Positions 49,001-58,475 of a stretch of DNA of 64,000 bases are shown here, piece after piece (the stretch's first letter is position 1; every line of letters begins with the position of its first letter). Under the pieces are notes generated by a model. It saw nothing but the letters and a program-made list of their open reading frames with translations. It was not told where the DNA came from and made no database searches. Origin of the DNA: Struthidea cinerea. Taxonomy: Eukaryota; Chordata; Aves; Passeriformes; Corcoracidae. The stretch lies in the NCBI GenBank assembly GCA_013397865.1, contig VZTI01003402.1, forward strand, positions 372,001 to 436,000. The letters run 5' to 3'. Position numbers and translations under genes: made by a program.

Positions 49001-52000
49001 TTCCCGTTCACCTCAACTGCTGAAACAACATCTGCTGGCCTTTACAAACATTGGCTCACTGCTGTGTATTCCAAATGTTAGTGTGTATCTGTCAGTTTGA
49101 ACACCTTGTAATTCTCTTTGTGCCTGCCCAGTGACTTCTGCCTTCTGCTTAACTTAATTTAATTTACTTTCATTTTCTAGCCCATCCCGTTCTAATTATC
49201 AGCTCACATCCACTCTTCAGAAATGGCCTCCAGACTTTGGCAAACGAAGCTGATCTTCATTACTCACCATTAATTCAAAGAAGTGCTTTAGAATCTGCTC
49301 CATGTGCTTCCTTGGATGAACTTCACACTGTGAGCTTAGGAAAATACCTTTCTTTGTCAGGTCTCCTGTCTTTCAAACATTTGGATTCTCCATATGGCTA
49401 CTGAGCTGGAGCACTATCTCCTTTGTGTAAACTTCACTGAGTCCTTTGCTTTATAAAGGTTTCATTCTAGGTTTTCCAGGAGTCCTGCTTTGATCTTAAT
49501 AGTTTGAAATGCCATCATTTTCTTTCTTGGTGGTTTGTTTTGTTTTGTTTTTTTTTTTACATCAGGGACTTCATTAGCCCTATGTAAACTGTAAGTAGGC
49601 CCTTAATTATGGTCCTCATCTGTGCCCTTTAAAAGCGTTTCTTACCCATATCATTTTTGATTAGAATGTCATTTCTCACATGTTTTCAGCAAGACTTTAT
49701 TATTTATTCTTGTGTCCCTGACCAAATTCAAACTGCTGCACTTTCAGAGCCAGAGATTCGGAAATATGTCTATCTTTTGCTGGTTTTCCTTTTTGCAATG
49801 CTTTAAGAAATAAAGGAAAGTGGAAGTAAAACATTTCTCCAGTATTTCTCCAGTCATGGGGTACACTTAATGGCTTAATTTTAGATGTGGGGGATTCCTT
49901 TGGTTCTTCTCTGCTTATTCATGAAAACAGACTAGCTTTCAATGTTTGCCTTGGGGTGAAGATAGCTGCTTTATTCTGTGCTCAATCCCAAGTGATTGGT
50001 CTAGAAACAACAAATATGTGGAGAACTGCTTTGGAAAACTCCTTCCAGTAAAGGAAAGTCATTAAACATCTGCCAAGATATTTATGGTCTCTTAAAATTT
50101 GTCCTAAAATCTTTCCCTTGCCACAAACCCTGAAAGGAAACTGGAGAAGAATAAGGAAGTCGGTGTGTGAAGACCTTTTGCCTGTGTTGTTTCTAAGCCT
50201 TGTGTCTCTATTTCCTCTTACTTCTTTCTGTATCTCTTTCCATACATCTCAGATCTTACATTTTGACTGTAAGCTGCATGGGGATGGGGTGGGGGCAATA
50301 CATTCACACAGGCCTGGTTGCTACTGGGACATAGGTGGCTTCTGACAAATAACAGGTGGCAAAGCCAGCCAGGTAAGGGCTAGAATGCAGACACTCAAGG
50401 CTAAATGAGAACTGGTAGCATGAAAAGTTGGGAAGAAATTTGCCCTCTGTGTTAGATAATTATAGATGCTGTGCATATCAAGAAAGCTTGGATATAATTA
50501 ACTTTACAGTGGGGGAAACAAAGCCTAGCTTCCAGAAAAGAAATACCAACTATTGTATCACAAAGAAAAAGGACACTCACACATCCACCACCATCTCAAA
50601 TCTTTTTGGACAATCCGCTGGTCATCAGAAGTGCACAAGAAGACCAACCCTGTGTGCCCTAAGAAGAAGTGGAAAGAGAATTCCTCAGCTAGTGCTGTCC
50701 TCACCTCTTCTGAGGCTGGATTGAGGGCAAAGGCTTAGGACTGGAGAGCAGCATTTACAAAACCAGGTTAGAAGCTGAAAAAAAGGCAATAATTCCGAGA
50801 CACTTGAAAATCAGTAGTTTTGTGATGTGAATTGTGGTTCCTTCAGGAACTAAGCCTGATCCACCAAACTTGGTTATATCTAGGCCTTTACTTACACTAA
50901 GCAGGTTTTAGTCCTTTAATGGTAATGAAATGGTATTTTTCCAGTCACTCTGTTATTTCCTTTTCTCTTTACCTCTTGTTTTGTACAAAAGATTTTTTCT
51001 GCAGCCATACCACTTAGAGGTCTGGATTTTTTTCAAATGACAGTGCATTTCAAAACCCCAATAGGTTTGTGGCAAACTAACATGGTAAAAACGTGAACTG
51101 TTGAACATAATAAGACATGATCTCACATTTTGAGTTTAGCAAAGTATCCTGAAACCAGATACTTATGCAAATTATCAGAATTTCTTCTCCCCGTTACATC
51201 TCAAGCAATTTACCAAGCAAGTTCCTGTCACAGAAGAAAAAAACATGGGCAGCATGAGACAGGCTTAAAAGTGTGAAAATAATTTTGTGAATAATAACAT
51301 TTTGCAATGGCAATTCTGACAGGGTATCAGCAGGAAGGTTTGCCCTAACAAGTGTTAATGAAGAAAAGCAGATCACTAGAATGCAAGTGACTAACCCAAA
51401 ATGAGAAAGAAACTTACATGAGAAGCCTAGTTATTTAACTTCCTAGCAATCTGAGTAATCACAGGAGTGTAGTCCAGTGTAAAATTGCACGGCCCTCCCT
51501 CAGCTAAATTCAAAGAAGTTGCGAAGCACAAACCACTCCTAAGCTGAACCCTCTGTTTAAGGCTCTGCACCTTAGCACTGCAGAGCCCTCAGTCCTCTCC
51601 CCTGCTCTGACACTTTGCTGTGGTAGCATATGTAAAGTATAAAGGTTTCCTGTGACATGGGAATTAATATCATCCCTAAGAACAAAGAGCACTATAGTCT
51701 AAGTATGTGCATTAAAGGAAAGAAGAATATAATATTGATCTTTTGGAGCGCAAAGCACAAACTTTTAGAAACAGCCTGAGGAATAACCTCACTTAAAGAC
51801 CTGAATCTCAAAGTCAAAATTAGGGCTCTTCTTTCAGCCATTCCCTTGCCCGGCCACTAGGCCATGTCTAAGGTTCCATTTATGGGAAAGGGTGAAATAT
51901 GAAGAGTTCCCAAGAAAAAACAGTCAGGGTGGGAAGACACCAGACTACACAAGCAAGAAGGTTCATCAGCTAGGTAAGATAGGTCCTGTGGCTGTAGCCC

Positions 52001-54238
52001 ACAAAGCATGGCCTGTATTTTTCATATGATATATTCAGGGAAGGTGGGGCAAGCAGAAATCCAGAGACTCTTGACCAGCTGAAGAGCAGTTAGATAAGGG
52101 ACACAGAAGAGAGAAAAGCTGTCCCCAGAAATTCTTGTGGATCTTATTTTAGTGAGGAACTCATTCTGTTACCAATACCTTGTTCCATGCTATAACTGAG
52201 CTGGGAAGTATGGGAGCAGTGAAAGTGAGATCTTATTTGGAACAAGATGTCTTTTACTGCATGATCTATCTGCTATCTGCATACATTAACTCAAGACCCA
52301 AAGTCTGATTAGGAAGGGTAGAAGGCACCATGGCAAGGTAATCTCTGCCCATTGGAAGGGATAACCCAAGGCAGCCTGGGCTCACTTCAGGCCTGACCTA
52401 TCTGTGAAGACAGAGATGACTTCATGAGACTCCACAGGGAGACATGTTGTGCTTTACTTAGAAGAGTAATTATCATAACACAAGGCTTTTAAGGAGGAAC
52501 AAGGGTAAAAAGGAAAAAGTCATGGATCTGAAAAGGCACCCTGAGAACAAAACAGCCAGGAAACAAGATTAGTACCACTGGAAACAAAGCTTGCTAGAAC
52601 AGTCTCAAACAGGAGAGAGAGGAGTGTCAGAGCACTGCCTCTCACTCTAGCAGTGCAAGATCCTGTGGATATGTGTGGCATTAGCACTGAGTTTTACATG
52701 GCAATCCTTTGCCAGTGTATAGTGGCTAATTGCACCATCAATTTGCGGTCTCAATCAATTATCAGGAGATGACACTATAGTTGATGAAGCTCAAATGCAT
52801 CATTTGTTTAACTGCATGCAAAACCCACACCCAAAAAGATACAAAAGGACAGATAATTTAGTTACTACTCTGGATATGAAAATGTCAGGAATAACCTGGT
52901 AATTTCATGCCATACATCTCACTGATATTCTGGTACATGATGTTGCAATAGCATTTATTTAATATTACATTTAATATTAAAATTGATTTAAGCTTGTCTA
53001 ACCAGTAGTACAGTATGTGCCTGTCTCATTATTAGGGTGCAGTTTTTCATTTTCCCATAGCAGTATTTGTATTTATCATCAGTTCTGTTTAGAATGCTGC
53101 TTAAGATTAAAATGACTGTGAATCTGTCATTACAAACAAATATTGCATAACCTAGGTATGGAAGCAGTAAACTTATTTATATCATTAGGTATTTATGTGA
53201 TTTCAAGACTAAGTATTTATCCTGGATCTTTGGATTGGGTGGGCTAGTGTTCAAGAGCTAATGCTGTTAGTTTTTCCAGGTCACAGTGCAAAAGCAGGTC
53301 TTTGCAATCTACTAGATCTACATATATAAATGGTGAAGCACCTTCTAAAAGAACTTCTCAAAGTGCGGGTAAGAAAAAAGAATGCCGGCCTCCTGGATAA
53401 CTGAAGTGAACCTTCATTTTTATGGAATTCTTTAGGCAATGATTCATGGATATGACAGCCTATCACATAAAAAAGCAAAACAATTTTCAGAGCTTATGTA
53501 ACTTCTAAAAGGCCAATGAGCAAAAACTGTTTCACTGAGATTTGAAATGATGCAGGTGCTCTAAGCAGAGATAGCAATAATCAAAGGTCCTGCAGTGTTT
53601 TTCATCTGTTGATGTCAAGGTAGTTAGGCAGTAAAGTCCGTAGGTAGCAAAGTTCTCTACAGATGTGAAAGTCATTAGCTATAAACCTAGATAATTTTTT
53701 CTTGGAAACAGGAAAGCTTAAAGAGGCTGGGTTATGATTCAAGTCACATTGCTGATACAAAAAGATGAAGTAATTGCAAGTGTAATCAATATTTTGAAGG
53801 GGGTAGCAATTTTTAAACATCAAAAGCACTAACATTAAAGCAAGCAAAGAAATTGGGGGTGGAGGCAAGTCCTCCATAAAAAAGATCGCTTGCAGTGATT
53901 CACTGTGCTACATTAGGCAGAAGTACAGTTCTCTGCATGTTGTCCTGGTAGGAAATACCTGATGATTGCTAAAATATTAAGTGCTATGATTCTGCAAGCT
54001 GGCACCACCAAAAGGCCTGAACTGCTCTAATGATGATTACCTTTCCTCCAACAATTCTTAAAGCAGAATGGACGGCAGTTTCAGATTGAATATATATTTT
54101 CCATCTGCTGAATAGTTGTTTTTGTTCATGCTGTTTGAGGTTAACTGTGCACGTACTAATCAAACCCACTACTTCCTTTCTCGTAAAACCAAAACAAAGC
54201 TTCTTACTACTTTCAGGTACAGCATCTGGGATCAAAGC

Positions 54239-54246
54239 TATATATA
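54239..54246 (+). promoter_or_regulatory. CTLA4: TATA-like element upstream of CTLA4
   Basis: TATATATA lies 157 bases before the CTLA4 ATG. Initiation about 30 bases downstream would give a 5' UTR of roughly 125 bases. Placement is plausible; function is inferred. Confidence 0.4.
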
Positions 54247-54395
54247 CACACTGGCTCTGTGTGGTTTCAAACATTTCGAAGATTCAGTATCCTGAAAGGT
54301 GTCACCTCTTTTCCACCCCTAAGAGTTCCAGTTTGTCTTAAAGTCTGAAGGCATCAGACACCTTCAGCCCCTTCAGCATCTGTCCCAGCACAGGA

Positions 54396-54453
54396 ATGCT
54401 CTCAATATTGGTCACCGTGGGCTTTCTCTGCACAGCCACTGCCATTGCTGAAG
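54396..54453 (+). CDS. CTLA4: CTLA4 exon 1 (signal peptide)
   Basis: Codes residues 1-19 plus one base, a hydrophobic leader beginning MLSILVTVGF, ending in phase 1 at a GTGGGT donor. The same frame has a TAA at 54339-54341 and no ATG between, so this is the only possible ATG unless another 5' exon exists. The mammalian leader is about 35-37 residues. Confidence 0.82.
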
Positions 54454-57400
54454 GTGGGTAGATGAAGGAGTCAAGGTATCTGAGGGTGTTGACTTGTTTT
54501 CAGTTTCATGACCTTGCAGGAGACAGACTTGGTACAACAGGGAGAGGAAAGTGACATAGGACTGATGGGAGTGAGGTCTTGGGGCACTGCAAGGTGTCTG
54601 GAAAACCAGACACAGACTCTAGAGCAGTACTACCTGTAGGGACACTGGGCAACATTCAAAATAGCTCAGGAAGGAAGAAAAGATCTTGAAAAACTAGGCC
54701 TTGCAAGTGAAGTTGTGACAGCTGATAACATGGGTATAGAGGTTTGACAGGATGGAGAAATTCTACTCTTCATCTGGAATTCTTGCAGTGCAGAACTGAA
54801 GAAGAGAAGCCCTGCCCCGAAATGGACTGATATAAAATGAGATTGAAAAAATAATACTGAGTCTTCACAGCATACTAGAGCAAAAGATAGTGCCTTCCCA
54901 TCATGTGTCCGTATAGAATATAGAAGTTGCAAAAAGCTGTCAGTGGGGCTGTACATGGCACAGTAATTTCCCCTTAAGATTTTTTTTGCAGTCTGTTTAT
55001 CAGGCTTTGCTGTGTGCTGCTGTTTTGGCTTGGGGAATATATTGTTGCTATACTGTGGCTTGGAAGTAGCTAGTTAAAAATAAGGAGAAAAAAGATCAGA
55101 AACAAAAATATGCAAACAGATTTTCTATTCATTTTTACTGTTACCTTAATAGTTCTGTTCCGTGTTCCATACAGGATGTCAACTTTTTTGTTCCTAAATG
55201 TAAACATGTTTATTTCTACCAGGCAGAAATTGTGGTTTAAAAGCCTGATTTTAAATTTCAAATTTCAGCCTTCTCATCTATAGTCTATTTTTTTGGTTTC
55301 TTACGTATATTAAAAAGTTTGTGTTGAGGGAAATGGAAGCATGCAGGTCATTCATTGCTCGACTAAGTGGGACAAATAACCTACTATTTAAGCAACAAGT
55401 AATTGCTGAGATTTATAATATCATTTTTAGTAATCAAAGCATTTCTTGAGCTTTTAAAAAAATATTAATGCAGTGCTAACGTCAATTGTGGTCTTGGAAT
55501 CCTTTCTTTGAAAGCAGCATTTCTAGGAATCCCCCATGGATAACAGGAGGTGGCAGGACCTTCAAACCTTCCTACTGTGCAGGTTTGAAGTAAATGACTC
55601 GGGATCCTTTCTTGACAGTTCACTTACCATCACACTCTTTACTTCCTTACAGTAATGGAAGTGACTCAGCCAGCAATGGTGCTGGCCAACAGGCAAGGAG
55701 TTGCCAGACTGATGTGTAAATACAAGAACATTGGGAATGCAAAGGAAATTCGAGTGACTTTGCTTAAACAGACTGGTGACCGCTTCACAGAAATTTGTGC
55801 TTCATCGTACACCACGGAGTTTAAAACATTCTTTGTGGAAGAGGTCATTCAGTGCCATGTTACCCCTGGCCAAAACAACGTGACCCTCACCCTGGCTGGC
55901 CTGCAAGCAAATGACACCGGGCTTTATGTTTGCAAGATGGAGCGGATGTACCCCCCACCCTATTTTATGAACAAGGGAAATGGGACACATCTCTATGTCA
56001 TTGGTAAGCCAAGCAGGTTTACAGTACTGTGATCTTTCCAAGTTAAGGGAGTTGCTATTACGTCTCAAAGGTTTTTGGAGTTCTGTTTGTAAGAAGTGAG
56101 GGTGAATACTGGTTTGAGCACTGAAAATCTTGCTTAGCTGTTATTTCTTTCAGATCTCCCTGCACACACCCAAAGCAAGCATAGTCATAGCCATGCAATG
56201 TATTTAGCAGCTTAGGGATGTTTGATAGCATAAGCAACACCATGCAGTGTACATGTATGTCTAGGCAGTTAGATACAGAAGTGCAAAACTAACAGAGTAA
56301 GGTGTATATGCTCTTCTACAGATAAAGACTCTTTTCACTGGAGCTTGAGTGGGCAGTGACTCAGAGCTCAGTCCTGGTGGTATCCTGGGATAGCACATGC
56401 TAGAGGAAAGTAGTGTAGAGGCTGATTTACTGACTCTAGGGCCATCCTTATGAGGCTCATGTGTGACATGACTTGTGTGGTATCATATGTTTTAGATCCA
56501 GAACCTTGTCCAGACACTGCCATATATCTCTGGGTATTAGGAGCTACTGCCTCAGGATTTTTTCTTTACAGTATAATCATCTCAGCTGTTCTTGCAGGCA
56601 AAGCGGTAAGTCCCATCAACTCAGCCTCCTTCTGCTAATAATACCCCTTTGTGTGATGAGGACAAGGAGAAAGAAATGAGAACAGGGAAGAACACTGGGA
56701 ACAAACCCAGTAGGATGCTCCATTTTACTAGTACAATGTTATTACAATAATGCAAAATAAGAGAACTTGCTGGAGCCGCCACTTATATTTGTTTATGGCT
56801 CATTTGTGTTGCCAGTGTACTAGAAAGCAGTCAGCTTCCATCAGCTGGACTAAGCCTTGGCTTAGCTCTGGATGCTTAAAACTAGACAAAGTCCTGGATG
56901 CTTCTGGGATTGAAGGCAACAGTCTTCATGTGTACTCTGATTTCACAAATGATTCACACAAAATCCCACGATTTGGTTTTTCCTTTTCTCACCATTCACC
57001 TCTGCAAAGCAAATTTAAGCAGGCTTCTCCTTGGATGGGGGAAGTGTAACTTAAAGCATTTTTAATTTCACAGCTAGAAATGTCTGCACAAAAGCATGCA
57101 AAATGTAAGCCTGGGTTGCCTTTTTCCACAGGGGTCTGCAGTACTCATAGTCTGTTAGAAATGAAACTGAGCTTGAAACCAAACAGTATCTCTGTCCCAT
57201 ATTTGTCAATCAGTCCTTGTCCCTAGAAGTTAAAATGAAGTTGTCTGGTGTGAACACTTCTAGCTTTGAACCAACACTGAACTCTGAAGCAGGAGCACCT
57301 TCAAAGGGCTAAATGAATGGCAGGACTGTTTTTTAAAATATAAATATCGCTTGTACATCCTGGTCCTCCCCAAATGGTCTCCACAGATCTTCTATAAAGA

Positions 57401-57697
57401 GGCAGAGAAAGGTGTCTAGAATGCATTCTATTCAGTAAAGGAAGAATATCTATCGGTTTCTCTAAAATGTGCTGGTCAATGATTATGCTGTGATCGCTTG
57501 TTTATTTTACTTCCCATATTTTACAGATAAAGAGAAGACAATGTCTCACTACTGGAGTCTATGTGAAAATGCCTTCTGAGAAGCTAGAGAAAAAAGTGAT
57601 TCCATTCCACATCACTGTTAACTGTAACAAGGAAATAGAGAAACCATTTCCTAGCTGGGACGGAGAGTCTGCTAACTCATTTCAGTTAAAGAAATAA
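54396..57697 (+). CDS. CTLA4: CTLA4 T-cell inhibitory receptor (4 exons)
   Basis: Joined exons 54396-54453, 55653-56003, 56496-56605 and 57527-57697 give 229 residues; introns are GT/AG with phases 1, 1 and 0, as in CD28. Order: short leader (1-18), IgV domain with cysteines 41, 68, 87 and 113, MYPPPY at 118-123, sequons N95, N106 and N129, stalk with DPEPCPD (Cys141, the interchain disulfide site), membrane helix about 146-170, tail from K172. The tail has LTTGVYVKM; YVKM (185-188) is the AP-2/PI3K/SHP2 motif that controls endocytosis and signalling. CTLA4 outcompetes CD28 for CD80/CD86 on activated and regulatory T cells. Oddities: the leader is about half the mammalian length, the second tail tyrosine is absent, and the frame continues 24 codons beyond the aligned mammalian C-terminus. 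Identity is very secure. Confidence 0.97.
54454..55652 (+). other. CTLA4: CTLA4 intron 1
   Basis: Phase 1 intron of about 1.2 kb, from a GTGGGT donor to a CCTTACAG acceptor. No other feature is seen. Confidence 0.85.
55653..56003 (+). CDS. CTLA4: CTLA4 exon 2 (IgV domain)
   Basis: 351 bases coding the IgV domain. Visible landmarks are MCKY (B-strand cysteine), EIC, IQC, the GLYVCKME F strand, MYPPPY and three N-X-T sequons. Acceptor CTTACAG, donor GTAAGC, phase 1 on both sides. The ligand loop is unchanged from mammals. Confidence 0.97.
56004..56495 (+). other. CTLA4: CTLA4 intron 2
   Basis: Phase 1 intron of 492 bases ending in TGTTTTAG. Nothing else is recognised in it. Confidence 0.88.
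56496..56605 (+). CDS. CTLA4: CTLA4 exon 3 (stalk and transmembrane segment)
   Basis: 110 bases coding DPEPCPD and one membrane helix, ending in phase 0 at a GTAAGT donor. Cys141 matches the stalk cysteine that links mammalian CTLA-4 dimers. Because 110 is not a multiple of three, skipping it shifts the frame into exon 4, as in the mammalian soluble isoform. Confidence 0.96.
56606..57526 (+). other. CTLA4: CTLA4 intron 3
   Basis: Phase 0 intron of about 0.9 kb, from a GTAAGT donor to an ATTTTACAG acceptor. No nested gene is seen. Confidence 0.88.
57527..57697 (+). CDS. CTLA4: CTLA4 exon 4 (cytoplasmic tail, extended)
   Basis: 56 codons plus TAA. It begins IKRRQCLTTGVYVKM, closely matching the mammalian tail. 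The distal part reads IPFHITVN where mammals have the YFIPIN end. The codon after this asparagine is TGT (57623-57625), where the mammalian gene has TGA, and the frame then continues for 24 residues, rich in K, E, S and N, to TAA at 57695. Residues up to V204-N205 are secure; whether the extension is translated follows from the frame but is not shown by homology. Confidence 0.93.
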   Translation: MKRRQCLTTGVYVKMPSEKLEKKVIPFHITVNCNKEIEKPFPSWDGESANSFQLKK

Positions 57698-57772
57698 AAT
57701 TAATTGTCTTTTTACAAAAGGTGTACAGGAAGGTGAGAGAATATTCTTTGTAACTTCTGTGGTTTGGAGGAG

Positions 57773-57778
57773 AATAAA
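57773..57778 (+). terminator. CTLA4: Candidate CTLA4 poly(A) signal (proximal)
   Basis: AATAAA 76 bases after the stop codon, in an AT-rich context. Use of this site would give a very short 3' UTR. Confidence 0.3.
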
Positions 57779-58449
57779 TAATATATGCATTTGTATTTGA
57801 AGATTAACCCTGTCACACAGAAATGGCTACATTAGGCCATTGACTTTTTTGAGATGTATTGTACCAATATGTAATATATATGTGTGTATAGCATTAAGAG
57901 CTATTGCTGTTGCAGTTGAGCATCTTACTGTCAAATTTCATCATGCCTACTGATCAAACACTATTATGACAGAGGCTTGTGTGTCATTGCAAGGCTGACC
58001 CACAAGTCTGGGGGGCAGAGGTACGAGACCACACTAATGTACAAAGGAATGTTGACTTTTTTTCCTGCATTGATATTTATTGGTTCCATTTCTGGCATTA
58101 GTGCTCTGCACTTCCACAGAGGCCTCCCGTAGGCTGGCACTGATGACACTGCTGCTCTAGAAGCCTGATATTAGCTCTCTTCAGTGGCATTGTGTCCCAG
58201 AAGTGCTGTGATGGAGCTGACTGACAGTCTCTGAGCCAGTGCTGACAGTTTGGTTGGAGAAAAGGCTCCAGCAGGAGCCATCTTAGGCTGTGCTGGGAGA
58301 ATGTTCCAGCTCTGCTGGGGCCTTGTGTTTTATAAATGCTAAATTAGCATCTATCCAAAAGGCAGAAGTATGTTGCTGTGTTTAACCAAGTCTATTTTCC
58401 ATGAAAATACTGACAGTGTATAATCTTGTTTATTAGTTATGTACCATTC

Positions 58450-58455
58450 AATAAA
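58450..58455 (+). terminator. CTLA4: Candidate CTLA4 poly(A) signal (distal)
   Basis: AATAAA about 750 bases after the stop, followed within 60 bases by T-rich sequence (TTTCTTGTT), the usual layout of a cleavage site. Confidence 0.35.
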
Positions 58456-58475
58456 AACCTTGAAGCTTTGCCCAA

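Larger units (their letters stand above)
37614..54238. other. Intergenic spacer, CTLA4-proximal half
   Basis: About 16.6 kb without a supported protein gene. It contains a poly(A) run (39049-39069), a CpG-island-like block with an assembly gap (about 39290-39720), a minus-strand CR1 3' end (41801-41935) and a perfect inverted repeat (42999-43026). From about 45.5 kb to 54.2 kb I see only AT-rich unique sequence. Confidence 0.65.
57698..58475 (+). other. CTLA4: CTLA4 3' UTR (probable extent)
   Basis: AT-rich DNA after the CTLA4 stop. AATAAA hexamers lie at 57693-57698 (overlapping the stop), 57773-57778 and 58450-58455. The last would give a 3' UTR of about 0.75 kb, nearer the mammalian length. 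The true end is not determined. Confidence 0.4.

Noticed and set aside
50262..50345. Possible further L3/CR1-like 3' end (GACTGTAAGCTGCATGGGG)
   Set aside because: Only one box matches; the following boxes are absent or too diverged to support the call.
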